DNA of 39,351 bases from an uncultured Bacilli bacterium (GCA_947628915.1 CANRBR010000004.1:1-39351), one strand, 5' to 3'; positions 17,038-26,182 are shown, numbered from the stretch's first letter. The notes: generated by a model not told the origin, from the sequence alone. Program-made: numbers and translations.

Positions 17038-18813
17038 ATGGATAAAAACAAACTAAAGGATAAATTATTACTACTCCCTCAAAAACCTGGATGTTATCTT
17101 ATGAAAAACAAAGATGGAGTAATAATATATGTAGGTAAGGCTAAAAAGTTAAAGAATAGAGTTAATTCTTACTTTAGAGGTACGCACTATGGTAAGACTG
17201 CTAAATTAGTTAGTGAAATAGATGACTTTGAATATATAGTAGTTAATAGTGAAATAGAATCTTTAATATTAGAAATCAATTTAATTAAAAAGTATGACCC
17301 TAAGTATAATATATTACTTAGAGATGATAAAAGTTATCCATATATAGAACTCACTGATGAGAAAGTTCCAACGCTAAAAGTAATAAGAAATATTAATAGA
17401 AAAAGAAAAGCAAAATACTTATATGGACCATATCCTAATGTAACCGCTGCAAGAAGTACAGTAAATCTATTAAATAGAATATATCCATTAAGAAAGTGTA
17501 ACACATATGGTAAAAGGCCTTGTTTGTACTATCATATTGGTGAGTGTTTAGGATATTGTTCTAATAAAGTAGAGACAAGTAAAATAAATGAAATGAAAAA
17601 CGAAATAATAAAGTTTTTAAAGGGAGACCACTCAATAGTTACAAATAAACTAAAAGAAAAGATGGAATATGAAAGTAGTTTAATGCACTTTGAAAAAGCA
17701 AAAGAGTATAAAGAATTACTCGATTACATAACTATAACACTCACTAATCAAGAAGTAGAACTTAAAGACAATGTAGATAGAGATATATTTGGATACTACT
17801 TTGATAAAGGATATTTAAGTATACAAGTATTCTTCATAAGAGGCTCTAAAATAGTTGAAAGAAAGTCTAAAATATTTGATGTAGTAGATAGTATAGAAGA
17901 AGAATTAACTAGATTTATTGCTAGATTTTATACTAATTTAAATAAACCAAAAGAAGTATTAGTGCCAAATATAGTAGATGATAAACTGCTTAGTGAATAC
18001 TTAGAGATGAATGTTAAAAAGCCTGTAAAGGGTGAAAAGTTAAAGTTAGTAAATATGGCATGTGATAATGCTAAAATATCACTAAATGAAAAGTTTGAAC
18101 TAATTAAGAAAGATGAAGAGAAAACTGTAATTGCTAATGAAGAGTTAAGAGATTTACTTAAACTTGATAAATTATCTAGAATAGAGATATTTGATAATGC
18201 TCATCTTTTTGGAACTTATAATGTATCTGGTATGGTCGTATTTATAGATGGTAGACCTAGTAAGAATAATTATCGTAAATTTAAAATAAGTATAGATACT
18301 AACGATGATTATGGAACTATGAGAGAAGTTATTTATAGAAGATATTTTAGAGTTTTAAAAGATAATTTAGAAAAGCCTGATTTAATTATAGTAGATGGTG
18401 GGATAGGCCAGATTAATGTCGCTCGTGATGTAATTAATAGCCTATGCCTTGATATACCAGTTGTAGGCTTAAAAAAAGATGATAAGCATACAACAAGCGC
18501 ACTTCTTGCATTTGACCCAATTGAAGAGGTTATAATAGATAAAAAAAGCAATCTATTTTATATGCTTGAAAGAATGCAGGATGAAGTACACGAATTTACA
18601 ATTAATTACCACAAGCAAATAAGAAGTAAGGGAAGTTTATCTAGCGTTTTAGATAATGTAGAAGGTATTGGAGACAAAAGAAAAAAAGAATTACTTAAGA
18701 AATTTAAAACAATAAATAAAATGAAAGATGCAAGTCTTGAAGAGTTAGAAGAGATATTACCAGAGAGTGTTGCAGTTAACCTCAAAGAATTTTTAAAAAA
18801 TTATGATAAATAG
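17038..18813 (+). CDS. uvrC: excinuclease ABC subunit UvrC
   Basis: 591 residues. The start is ATG 17038 after GGTGAGG (17028-17034); the in-frame TTG at 17026 lies inside the promoter-proximal DNA and is rejected. UvrC makes both incisions around a lesion in nucleotide excision repair, after UvrB loading. Visible parts: an N-terminal GIY-YIG nuclease (GCYLMKNKDGVIIYVGKAKKLKNR split as GCY..., IIYVGKAKK), a Cys-rich segment in the middle (CNTYGKRPCLYYHIGEC, then GYC), a UVR helix (~195-230, MEYESSLMHFEKAKEY) that binds UvrB, the RNase H-like 5' nuclease (IEIFDNAHLFGTYNVSGMVV, then LIIVDGGIGQ) and a C-terminal helix-hairpin-helix pair (VEGIGDKRKKELL). Length is normal. It is monocistronic, with a promoter and terminator on either side. 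Confidence 0.97.
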   Translation: MDKNKLKDKLLLLPQKPGCYLMKNKDGVIIYVGKAKKLKNRVNSYFRGTHYGKTAKLVSEIDDFEYIVVNSEIESLILEINLIKKYDPKYNILLRDDKSYPYIELTDEKVPTLKVIRNINRKRKAKYLYGPYPNVTAARSTVNLLNRIYPLRKCNTYGKRPCLYYHIGECLGYCSNKVETSKINEMKNEIIKFLKGDHSIVTNKLKEKMEYESSLMHFEKAKEYKELLDYITITLTNQEVELKDNVDRDIFGYYFDKGYLSIQVFFIRGSKIVERKSKIFDVVDSIEEELTRFIARFYTNLNKPKEVLVPNIVDDKLLSEYLEMNVKKPVKGEKLKLVNMACDNAKISLNEKFELIKKDEEKTVIANEELRDLLKLDKLSRIEIFDNAHLFGTYNVSGMVVFIDGRPSKNNYRKFKISIDTNDDYGTMREVIYRRYFRVLKDNLEKPDLIIVDGGIGQINVARDVINSLCLDIPVVGLKKDDKHTTSALLAFDPIEEVIIDKKSNLFYMLERMQDEVHEFTINYHKQIRSKGSLSSVLDNVEGIGDKRKKELLKKFKTINKMKDASLEELEEILPESVAVNLKEFLKNYDK

Positions 18814-18827
18814 AAAATCTAAAATAT

Positions 18828-18855
18828 AGAAATCAAAATAAAAAGATTTCTTTTT
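18828..18855 (+). terminator. Rho-independent terminator of uvrC
   Basis: AGAAATC (18828-18834) pairs with GATTTCT (18845-18851) across a 10-base loop, then T-rich sequence to 18855. Confidence 0.65.
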
Positions 18856-18869
18856 CTTTATTTTTATAG

Positions 18870-18875
18870 TATAAT
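18870..18875 (+). promoter_or_regulatory. -10 box of proS-frr
   Basis: TATAAT (18870-18875), 19 bases before ATG 18895. It overlaps the in-frame ATG at 18874, which rules that ATG out as the start of translation. Confidence 0.6.
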
Positions 18876-18894
18876 GAATAAAGGAGTTGATTGT

Positions 18895-20589
18895 ATGAAG
18901 TTAAGTAATTCTTTCTTCTACACATTAAGAGAAAATGTAAAAGACGAAGAATCTGTTAGTGGTAATTTACTAGTTAAATCTGGAATGATAAAAAAAAGTA
19001 GCAACGGTATATATATGTATATGCCTCTAGGATTAAAGGTACTACAAAATATAGAAAATATTGTTAGAGAAGAAATGAACAATTCTGGCGCGCAGGAGCT
19101 TACTATGCCACAACTTCTTCCTCAAGATGTATACGAAGAAAGTGGTAGACTTAAAAATTTTGGACCTAGTATGTTTAAATTAAATGATAGATATAATAGA
19201 CCATACGCACTAGGTCCTACACACGAAGAATTATTTGTTCATGCAGCTAGTATGAAAATTAAAAGTTATAAAGATATGCCATTTAATTTATATCAGATAG
19301 GAAATAAATATAGAGATGAAGTAAGACCAAGACTCGGATTAATTAGAGTAAGAGAGTTTATCATGAAAGATGCGTACAGTTTTGATGCAGATTTAGATGG
19401 ATTAGATAAATCATACCAAAAAATGTATGTTGCATACAAAAATATATTCGATAGAATTGGACTAAACTATAAGATTGTAAAGGCTGATACCGGAGTTATG
19501 GGTGGCTTCTTATCTGAAGAATTTCAGGCTATAACAGATACTGGTGAAGATATCTTAGTTTTATGTGATACTTGTGAATATGCAGCTAATCAAGAAATTA
19601 GTGAATGTGTTTTAAACGATTATAACGATGAAAGCGATTTATTACCAAAAGAATTGGTATACACACCATCTCATGGAACTATAAAAGAAATATGTGATTT
19701 TCTAAATGTGCCTATGTCTAAAGTAGTAAAAACACTAATATACAAAGTAGATGATGAATTTTGTGCTTGTATGGTTGCTGGAGATAAAGATGTAAACGAA
19801 GTTAAACTTCAAAAATTATTGAAGGCTGTTAATGTTGAACTTGCAAGTATGGAGGATGTCGAAAAAATTACGAGTGCTAAAGTAGGTTTTGCAGGACCAA
19901 TTGGACTTAAGTGTAAAATAGTTGTTGACCAAGATATATTAAAGATGAAAAATTTTGTCGTAGGAGCAAACAAGACTGATTATCACTACAAAAATACTAA
20001 TATAAGTGATTTTACATATGATATTGTAGGTGATATAAAATTTGTCTGTGAAGGTGATACTTGCCCTAAATGTGGTGGACATCTTTATTTTAAAAAAGGT
20101 ATTGAAGTAGGAAATATATTTAAATTAGGAACTAAATATTCAGAATCACTAAATTTACAATACTCAGATTCTAATAATAAATTAAATTATGTATATATGG
20201 GCTGTTATGGTTTAGGTATTCCAAGAACTATGGCAAGTGTAGTTGAACAAAATAACGATGAAAATGGTATAATATGGCCTATTAGTATTGCTCCATACAA
20301 GGTTGCTATAGTAATAGTTTCAAATAAAGATGATAAACAACTTATGGTAGCTAACGATTTATACGATAAACTTAATAGTATTGGAATAGAAACTATTTTA
20401 GATGATAGAGATGAAAGAGTAGGTGTTAAATTTAACGACATGGATTTAATTGGAATACCAATTAGATTGACTGTTGGAAAAAAGGTTAATGAGGATATGG
20501 TAGAACTTAAACTTAGAACTGAAAAAGAAAGCAAAGATGTTAGTTTAGATTTAATAGTTGATGAAATAAAAAAAATTATAAATAATTAA
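18895..20589 (+). CDS. proS: prolyl-tRNA synthetase, bacterial type with editing domain
   Basis: 564 residues from ATG 18895, which follows AAGGAGTTG (18881-18889). The longer frame from ATG 18874 would have the ribosome binding site inside the gene and its ATG inside the -10 box. The enzyme charges tRNA-Pro. The class II core is clear: motif 1 region (GIYMYMPLGLKVLQNI, then ELTMPQLLPQ), motif 2 (YQIGNKYRDEVRPRLGLIRVREFIMKDAYSFD) and motif 3 (YMGCYGLGIPRTMA). Between motifs 2 and 3 is the INS/YbaK-like domain (~230-380, MSKVVKTLIYKV, FAGPIGL) that removes Ala from tRNA-Pro, followed by CDTCEY- and CPKCGG-type Cys pairs. The anticodon-binding domain (IAPYKVAIVIV) closes the protein. frr follows 11 bases later in the same operon. 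Confidence 0.97.
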   Translation: MKLSNSFFYTLRENVKDEESVSGNLLVKSGMIKKSSNGIYMYMPLGLKVLQNIENIVREEMNNSGAQELTMPQLLPQDVYEESGRLKNFGPSMFKLNDRYNRPYALGPTHEELFVHAASMKIKSYKDMPFNLYQIGNKYRDEVRPRLGLIRVREFIMKDAYSFDADLDGLDKSYQKMYVAYKNIFDRIGLNYKIVKADTGVMGGFLSEEFQAITDTGEDILVLCDTCEYAANQEISECVLNDYNDESDLLPKELVYTPSHGTIKEICDFLNVPMSKVVKTLIYKVDDEFCACMVAGDKDVNEVKLQKLLKAVNVELASMEDVEKITSAKVGFAGPIGLKCKIVVDQDILKMKNFVVGANKTDYHYKNTNISDFTYDIVGDIKFVCEGDTCPKCGGHLYFKKGIEVGNIFKLGTKYSESLNLQYSDSNNKLNYVYMGCYGLGIPRTMASVVEQNNDENGIIWPISIAPYKVAIVIVSNKDDKQLMVANDLYDKLNSIGIETILDDRDERVGVKFNDMDLIGIPIRLTVGKKVNEDMVELKLRTEKESKDVSLDLIVDEIKKIINN

Positions 20590-20600
20590 AGGAGAATAAT

Positions 20601-21143
20601 ATGGATGAAATTTTAATGAATGCTGAACTTGAAATGACAACAGCTATAGAAAATATGGAAAAGAGATTTTTAAATATACGCGCAGGGCGTGCTAATCCTG
20701 CTATGCTGGATGGAGTTATGGTTAATTATTATGGAGTTGATACTCCAATAAAACAACTTGCAACAATTAGTATACCTGAGGCAAGACAACTATGTATTAA
20801 GCCTTATGATAAAGGTAGCCTAGGTGCTTGTGAGAAGGCAATATATGAATCTAATATAGGACTTACACCTAATAATAACGGAGAGATGATTATACTTAAT
20901 ATTCCTGCACTTACAGAAGATTCGAGAAGAGGATATGTTAAACAAGCAAAAGAATATGCAGAAGACTGTAAGATAGTTCTAAGAAATATTAGACAGGATG
21001 CTAATAACGATATTAAAAAATCAGAAGCAACTGAAGATCAAAAAAGAAATGGTGAAGAAGATGTTCAAAAACTTATAAATAAATATAACAAAATAGTTGA
21101 TGAAAAGTTTAAAGAAAAAGAAACAGAGCTCATGTCAGTATAA
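20601..21143 (+). CDS. frr: ribosome recycling factor
   Basis: 180 residues; AAAGGAG precedes ATG 20601 by a short gap. With EF-G it splits the post-termination ribosome. Typical features are present: NIRAGRANPAMLDGVMVNYYG near the start, IPEARQLCIKPYDKG, LGLTPNNNGEMIILNIPALTEDSRR (here GLTPNNNGEMIILNIPALTE) and the C-terminal helix ending in a Lys/Glu-rich stretch. The length equals the family norm (~185). It shares a transcript with proS; in many Bacillota frr pairs instead with pyrH and tsf, so this arrangement is a lineage feature. Confidence 0.97.
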   Translation: MDEILMNAELEMTTAIENMEKRFLNIRAGRANPAMLDGVMVNYYGVDTPIKQLATISIPEARQLCIKPYDKGSLGACEKAIYESNIGLTPNNNGEMIILNIPALTEDSRRGYVKQAKEYAEDCKIVLRNIRQDANNDIKKSEATEDQKRNGEEDVQKLINKYNKIVDEKFKEKETELMSV

Positions 21144-21160
21144 AGTTCAATGAACTTTTT
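21142..21160 (+). terminator. Rho-independent terminator of proS-frr
   Basis: AAAGTTC (21142-21148), loop AAT, GAACTTT (21152-21158), then T. The left arm overlaps the TAA of frr. Confidence 0.75.
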
Positions 21161-21182
21161 TCTTTTATTTTAACATATAATA

Positions 21183-21191
21183 TGGTATAAT
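21183..21191 (+). promoter_or_regulatory. extended -10 promoter of the permease-cmk-alaS operon
   Basis: TGG then TATAAT (21186-21191), 15 bases before ATG 21207. The predicted leader is about 9-10 bases and consists of little more than the GGTGATGAT ribosome binding site. Confidence 0.55.
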
Positions 21192-21206
21192 TAATTAGGT
21201 GATGAT

Positions 21207-22328
21207 ATGAATAAAAATATAGATAAAGATTCTTTAAATGAAGTAATAGGTACATCTAAAAAAATACTTAAAATATTTTATTTGATATTAATAGTAATAG
21301 GTGCTTATATACTTTTAAAAATTATAAAAGAACTTCACATACTACATATCATTTTAACTATATTAAAAATATTAACTCCATTATTTATTGGAATAATAGT
21401 CGCATGGCTTTTAAATCCTTTTGTTAAATGGCTTGAAACTAAAAAAGTTAGAAGAGGACTTGGATGCTTACTATCCTATGTAATACTAATAGGTTGTATA
21501 ATTTTATTAATACAAGCAATAATACCTCTTTTATATAATCAGGCACTAGACTTAGTATCTAATGTACCTAATATATTTTCGAATTTAAAGAATTGGGCAG
21601 AAAACTTATTTAGAAATATAGATTCAACTACCATAAATATAGAATCTATAGAGAGTAATCTATTTTCTAAATTAGATGAATTTTCAAATGGTTTACAAAC
21701 TTCACTTCCATCAATGATAATAAATGGAGCAACCACATTAATATCATCTATTGGTACATTTATAGTTGGACTTGTAATTGGATTTTTCTTACTACTTAGT
21801 TGTAATAATATAGGTTCAACACTTTTAGATTTAATACCTAAAAAATTTAGAAAAGGAACTAGTGAACTATCACAAAAGATAAACCAATCTTTAAGAAGTT
21901 ATGTAAACGGTGCTTTAATAGATGCATTTATAGTATTTGTAGTATCTACTATCGCATTTGCTTTAATAGGTTTAAAGGCTCCGGTACTCTTTGGACTTTT
22001 CTGTGGTCTTACTAATGTAATTCCATATGCAGGACCATATATAGGTGGTATACCAGCAGTAATAGTAGGTTTTTCACAGAGTACTGGTATTGGTATTGCA
22101 ATACTTATTGCAATTATAATAATACAAATGATAGAAGGAAATGTATTACAGACTCTAATAATAAGTAAAACTACTAAATTAAATCCAGTAACAATAATAA
22201 TAGGATTACTTATATTTGGACATTTCTTTGGTATAGTTGGTATGCTTTTATCAACACCTATAATAGGAGTATTAAAAGTAATATTAAAATACTTTGACGA
22301 TAAATATGATTTACTTAATTTTAAATAG
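21207..22328 (+). CDS. AI-2E family transporter (PerM/YtvI-like permease)
   Basis: 373 residues with about eight hydrophobic segments: two near the start (~23-43 and 49-69, LKILTPLFIGIIVAWLLNP), one at ~84-108, then an amphipathic stretch (~110-170), and a cluster in the second half (~175-200, 235-262, 262-300, 300-360). The GLTNVIPYAGPYIGGIPA segment and the closing STPIIGVLKVILKYF are hallmarks of the AI-2E/PF01594 family. Members include TqsA, sodium/proton antiporters and sporulation-linked YtvI; the substrate cannot be told from sequence. First gene of a run with the NMP kinase-like gene (8-base gap), cmk and alaS. Confidence 0.9.
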   Translation: MNKNIDKDSLNEVIGTSKKILKIFYLILIVIGAYILLKIIKELHILHIILTILKILTPLFIGIIVAWLLNPFVKWLETKKVRRGLGCLLSYVILIGCIILLIQAIIPLLYNQALDLVSNVPNIFSNLKNWAENLFRNIDSTTINIESIESNLFSKLDEFSNGLQTSLPSMIINGATTLISSIGTFIVGLVIGFFLLLSCNNIGSTLLDLIPKKFRKGTSELSQKINQSLRSYVNGALIDAFIVFVVSTIAFALIGLKAPVLFGLFCGLTNVIPYAGPYIGGIPAVIVGFSQSTGIGIAILIAIIIIQMIEGNVLQTLIISKTTKLNPVTIIIGLLIFGHFFGIVGMLLSTPIIGVLKVILKYFDDKYDLLNFK

Positions 22329-22336
22329 GAGGCAGT

Positions 22337-22885
22337 ATGGAATTTGTAAAAAGAGACCCTAAAATATTTATAATATCTGGTAAAGCTAGGAGTGGTAAAG
22401 GAGAAGTATCTAAAATAATAAGTGATTATTATAAAGATAAAAAATCTATTATCATTTCTTTTGGACATTATATAAAAGATTATGCTAAAAGAATTAGCGA
22501 CTGGAATGGTGATGAAGAAACTAAACCTAGAGAACTTTTACAACAACTAGGTATAGAACTTATTAAAAACAAAATAGATGATAAACTATTTATTAAAAGA
22601 ATTAAAGAAGATATTGAAGTATTTTCTTACTTTTATGATATAATAATCGTTAACGATGCAAGACTTTTAGATGAAATAGAATCTTTAAAAAATAGTTATA
22701 GTGATTCTATTGTTATAAGAGTTAAAAATAAAAATGAAAATAATCTTACTATTAGTCAAAAAAATCATATAACAGAGACTGATTTGGATAATTATAAATA
22801 CTTTAACTATATAATAGAAAATAATGGTTCTAAAGAAGATTTAAAAAAACAAGTAGAAGAGATTTTAAGAGGTAAATATGAGTAG
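22337..22885 (+). CDS. P-loop (deoxy)nucleoside monophosphate kinase-like protein
   Basis: 182 residues; AGGAGGC lies 4-5 bases before ATG 22337. Near the start, GKARSGKGE is a Walker A loop of the NMP-kinase type. It is followed by a likely base-binding region (SFGHYIKDYAKRISDW, then KPRELLQQLGIELI), a Walker B-like IIIVNDAR and a basic RVKNKNEN segment. The layout resembles phage-type deoxynucleotide monophosphate kinases and dephospho-CoA kinase-like folds. The specific substrate is not decidable by eye. It overlaps cmk by 8 bases, so translation is likely coupled; both would feed nucleotide synthesis. Confidence 0.65.
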   Translation: MEFVKRDPKIFIISGKARSGKGEVSKIISDYYKDKKSIIISFGHYIKDYAKRISDWNGDEETKPRELLQQLGIELIKNKIDDKLFIKRIKEDIEVFSYFYDIIIVNDARLLDEIESLKNSYSDSIVIRVKNKNENNLTISQKNHITETDLDNYKYFNYIIENNGSKEDLKKQVEEILRGKYE

Positions 22886-23537
22886 ACAAAAAATAGTTGC
22901 AATAGATGGCCCTGCTGGAAGTGGTAAAGGTACTGTTGCTAAAATACTTTCAAAGAAGTGTAATTTAGTTTATATAGATACAGGAGCGATGTATAGAGCA
23001 ATCGCTTATTTGACTTTGAAAAATAATATAGATATAACTGATGAAGATAAAATAGTAAGTCTTGCTCGTGATTCTAAAATAGACTTTATAGATGGTAAAA
23101 CTTACTTAAACGGTGTCGATGTAAGTAGTGAGATACGCACTATGGAAGTAACTAAAATAGTCTCACCAATATCAAGTATAGTTAAATTAAGAGAAATATT
23201 AGTTGATATGCAAAGAAAAATGGCAAGTGATAAAGATGTAATTATGGAAGGTAGAGATATTACTACAGTAGTATTTCCTGATGCAACATATAAATTCTAC
23301 TTAGATGCTACAATAGAGGAACGCGCTTTAAGAAGATATAAAGAAAATAAAGAAAAGGGTATGGATGTATCTTTAGATGAGATTAAAAGTAATATAGAAA
23401 AAAGGGATTACAACGATACACATAAAAAGGTTGGCAGTTTAACTAGAACTGAAGATTCAATATATATAGATTCTACTAATTTAACAATAGATGAAGTAGT
23501 AGAGAAAATGAGGAAAATAATAGAGGAGGAATTATGA
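22878..23537 (+). CDS. cmk: cytidylate kinase
   Basis: 219 residues from ATG 22878, overlapping the previous gene. It phosphorylates CMP and dCMP. The N-terminus AIDGPAGSGKGTVAKILSKK is the canonical cmk P-loop, followed by YIDTGAMYRAIAYLTL (substrate binding), the inserted NMP-binding region with YLNGVDVSSEIRTMEVT, the MEGRDITTVVFPDATYKFYLDA strand-loop (GRD motif) and a lid Arg segment (ERALRRYKENKEKG). Length is normal. It ends in TGA and overlaps the alaS start (ATGA). Confidence 0.97.
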   Translation: MSRQKIVAIDGPAGSGKGTVAKILSKKCNLVYIDTGAMYRAIAYLTLKNNIDITDEDKIVSLARDSKIDFIDGKTYLNGVDVSSEIRTMEVTKIVSPISSIVKLREILVDMQRKMASDKDVIMEGRDITTVVFPDATYKFYLDATIEERALRRYKENKEKGMDVSLDEIKSNIEKRDYNDTHKKVGSLTRTEDSIYIDSTNLTIDEVVEKMRKIIEEEL

Positions 23538-25288
23538 ATTTAAAAGATTTATATATAGATTATTTCGTAAATTTAGGTCATAAACAAATTCCAAGCGCAC
23601 CAGTAGTACCAGAAAATGACCCTAGTGTTTTATTTAATACTGCTGGAATGCAACCATTAATCCCTTATTTAATGGGACAACCTCATCCATATGGAACAAG
23701 ACTTTGTGACTATCAAAAATGTATTAGAACTAACGATTTAGATGAGGTAGGGGATACAACACACCATACTTTCTTTGAAATGTTAGGTAACTGGAGTTTA
23801 GGAGATTATTTTAAAGATGAAAGTATTACTTGGAGTTTTAACTTTTTAACTAAAACATTAAATATTCCTAAAGAAAGACTTGCTGTAACAGTATTTGCTG
23901 GAAATAAAGATATTTCATTTGACAAAGTTAGTTTTGATAAATGGGTAAGTCTAGGAATAAGTGAAAAAAGAATTGCTAAAACAGAAGATGATAACTTTTG
24001 GATAGCAGGAGAAACAGGTCCATGTGGTTCTGATACCGAGATATTTTATTTTAGAAGTAATGATGAAATACCTGAAGTATTTGATCCAAGTGATGATAGA
24101 TGGGTAGAGATATGGAATAATGTATTTATGGAATATAATAAGAGTTCGGATGGAAGTATTTCATTTTTACCTAAAAAGAATGTAGATACAGGTATGGGTG
24201 TTGAAAGAACAACAGCAATACTTGAAGGAGTAAACGATAACTATTTATCTAGTATATGGAAGGATGTAATAGATTTAATATCAGAAATATCTAATGTTAA
24301 ATACGAAGATAATCCAAAAAGTATGAGAATAATTGCTGACCACATTAGAACTGCAGTATTTATATCTAGTGATTATGCAGGAATTAAACCATCTAATACA
24401 GACCAAGGATACATACTTAGAAGACTTATAAGAAGAGCAATTAGACATGCCTTTAAACTCAATATTGATATAAATAGTGATTGGGAAAAAAGAATTGCTA
24501 GTTTAATAATTGATAAATATAAAAAATACTATAAAGAATTAAGTGATAATGAACAAGTAGTATATGAAGTATTAAAAAATGAAAAAGAAAAATTTAATAA
24601 AACCTTAGAAAAAGGAATAAAAGAGTTCGATAAGATTGTAAATAGTTTAAATAGCGATACTATAAATAAAGATTTAGCATTCAAACTATACGATACTTAT
24701 GGATTTCCAATAGAACTTACAGAAGAACTTGCAAGTGAAAGAAATTTAAAAGTAGATACTCTAGGTTTCAAGGATAAGTTTAGAGAACACCAAGAAAAAT
24801 CTAGGACTGCATCTCAAGGTAAGTTTAAAGGTGGTCTTGCTGGAAATAGTGAGATAGAAACTAAATATCATACAGCAACACATCTACTTAATGCCGCACT
24901 AAAACAAGTAGTAGGTAGTGATGTTCACCAAAAAGGTAGTAATATAACAGTAGATAGAATGCGTTTTGACTTTTCTTGTGATCATAAACTAACTGATGAA
25001 GAAAAGGCTAAAGTAGAACAGTTAGTTAATAAATGGATTAATGAGTCTATCGATGTTAAATGTACTGAAATGAGTAAAGAAGATGCAATTAAATCAGGTG
25101 CTGAATGCATGTTTATAGAAAAATATCCTGATATAGTTACAGTTTATAGTATTGGTGATATATCTAAAGAACTATGTGGCGGACCTCACGTTAAAAACAC
25201 TAGTGAAATAGGTAAATTTAAAATAATTAAAGAAGAGGCTAGTAGTGCTGGAGTTAGAAGAATAAAAGCAATTATTAGTGATGAATAA
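23534..25288 (+). CDS. alaS: alanyl-tRNA synthetase, short form lacking C-Ala
   Basis: 584 residues, against ~870-880 in most bacteria; start ATG 23534 after AGGAGG, overlapping cmk. It charges tRNA-Ala. The catalytic part is complete: NDPSVLFNTAGMQPLIPY, QKCIRTNDLDEVG, THHTFFEMLGNWSLGDYFK, ETGPCGSDTEIFY and the helical tRNA part with ADHIRTAVFI and RRLIRRAIRHA. The editing site is kept: HTATHLLNAAL (HxxxH) and CGGPHVKNT (CxxxH). However, the ~120-residue beta-barrel expected between the helical part and HTATH (the segment with the SGGQ-type motif in E. coli) is missing, replaced by a short GKFKGGLAGNSE link. The protein stops right after SAGVRRIKAI, so the C-Ala domain is absent. A terminator follows the stop, so this is not a frameshift. 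I recall similar ~580-600-residue forms from Patescibacteria. Confidence 0.95.
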   Translation: MNLKDLYIDYFVNLGHKQIPSAPVVPENDPSVLFNTAGMQPLIPYLMGQPHPYGTRLCDYQKCIRTNDLDEVGDTTHHTFFEMLGNWSLGDYFKDESITWSFNFLTKTLNIPKERLAVTVFAGNKDISFDKVSFDKWVSLGISEKRIAKTEDDNFWIAGETGPCGSDTEIFYFRSNDEIPEVFDPSDDRWVEIWNNVFMEYNKSSDGSISFLPKKNVDTGMGVERTTAILEGVNDNYLSSIWKDVIDLISEISNVKYEDNPKSMRIIADHIRTAVFISSDYAGIKPSNTDQGYILRRLIRRAIRHAFKLNIDINSDWEKRIASLIIDKYKKYYKELSDNEQVVYEVLKNEKEKFNKTLEKGIKEFDKIVNSLNSDTINKDLAFKLYDTYGFPIELTEELASERNLKVDTLGFKDKFREHQEKSRTASQGKFKGGLAGNSEIETKYHTATHLLNAALKQVVGSDVHQKGSNITVDRMRFDFSCDHKLTDEEKAKVEQLVNKWINESIDVKCTEMSKEDAIKSGAECMFIEKYPDIVTVYSIGDISKELCGGPHVKNTSEIGKFKIIKEEASSAGVRRIKAIISDE

Positions 25289-25316
25289 AGTTTAGTTAAA
25301 TCTAAACTTTATTTTA
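25285..25316 (+). terminator. Rho-independent terminator of alaS
   Basis: AATAAAGTTTAG with CTAAACTTTATT around a TTAAAT loop; the core stem is 25287-25295 with 25302-25310. The left arm contains the TAA of alaS, so the short gene end is a true transcript end. Confidence 0.8.
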
Positions 25317-25391
25317 AATTAAAATATCACTTATAATAGTTTACTTGAATCAATATACATACTACAATTTTTTACAATTTGTATATTTTTC

Positions 25392-25420
25392 TACACAATT
25401 TTTAAAATATATGTTATAAT
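25392..25420 (+). promoter_or_regulatory. promoter of the thioredoxin-like gene
   Basis: -35 TACACA (25392-25397), 17-base spacer, TGT then TATAAT (25415-25420), 18 bases before the GTG start. Three ACAATTT repeats lie within or upstream of the promoter; one reads ACAATTTGT (25374-25382), also found in the promoter at 6512-6520. Confidence 0.6.
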
Positions 25421-25438
25421 TATCTAGGAAGTGGTTAT

Positions 25439-26182
25439 GTGAAAAAAGATAATTTATATAAAATATTAATACCAATTGGTGTTATTTTATGTGCAGTACT
25501 TGCTGTACTTGCATACGTAAAAATAATTAATAATAAAGATAATAATAATAATGATGCTTTAAAATTTAAAGAAGAATACGAAGAATTAAATGGAGAGAAA
25601 AATCAAAACTTTCAAGAATATAAACTACTTGAAATTGATGAAGATAATCCTGTAAAATATGCAGACTATGATGAATTAATAGATGTTATAAAAAATAAAA
25701 CAGGTGTGATTTATTTAGGGTTTCCTCCATGTCCTTGGTGCAGAACCGCACTACCAGTATTATTTGATGTATTAAAAGATAATAATATTGATACATTATA
25801 CTATAAAAACATATTAACTGTAAGAGATTCTTATGTAGTGGAAGATGGAAAACTTACTTATGAGTTAGATGATGAAGGTAAAGAGATTAAAGGAGAAGAT
25901 GGATATTTCAAATTAATGGATGCACTTGATGAACATCTGACAGATTATGTTATTTCTTTTGAAGGTAAGACGTATGAAACAGGGGAGAAGAGAATATATG
26001 CTCCAACAGTTATATTCGTTAAAGATGGTAAAGTTATAGGATTACACGTTTCAACAGTAGATAGTCAAGAAAGTGGATATGACGAATTAACTAAAGAGCA
26101 ATACGAAGAATTATATTCAATTTATGAGGATTATATAGTTGAGATGAAAAGTGAGACTTGTTCTTCTGACTCTTCTTGTTAA
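25439..26182 (+). CDS. membrane-tethered thioredoxin-like protein (CPWC)
   Basis: 247 residues from GTG 25439, 7 bases after AGGAAG. The ATG two bases upstream meets TGA at once and is not a start. Residues ~8-30 are a membrane helix, so the domain should lie outside. Residues ~85-205 have a thioredoxin fold: GVIYLGFPPCPWCRTALPVL with Cys98 and Cys101, and a YAPTVIFVKDGKVIG strand carrying the cis-Pro. An acidic insert of ~40 residues separates the first helix from the second half. The C-terminus ends CSSDSSC (Cys241, Cys247), a possible extra redox pair. It resembles the thioredoxin-like bacteriocin-transport-accessory family. It may handle disulfides of exported proteins, several of which carry Cys pairs in this window; that link is an inference. 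Single-gene unit. Confidence 0.8.
   Translation: MKKDNLYKILIPIGVILCAVLAVLAYVKIINNKDNNNNDALKFKEEYEELNGEKNQNFQEYKLLEIDEDNPVKYADYDELIDVIKNKTGVIYLGFPPCPWCRTALPVLFDVLKDNNIDTLYYKNILTVRDSYVVEDGKLTYELDDEGKEIKGEDGYFKLMDALDEHLTDYVISFEGKTYETGEKRIYAPTVIFVKDGKVIGLHVSTVDSQESGYDELTKEQYEELYSIYEDYIVEMKSETCSSDSSC

Noticed and set aside
21899-22468. 189-residue minus-strand frame
   Set aside because: It spans the end of the permease and the start of the kinase gene, both well supported on the plus strand.
25289-25438. A split or frameshifted remainder of alaS
   Set aside because: No C-Ala-like residues are readable in any frame, a terminator follows the stop, and the next gene has its own promoter.
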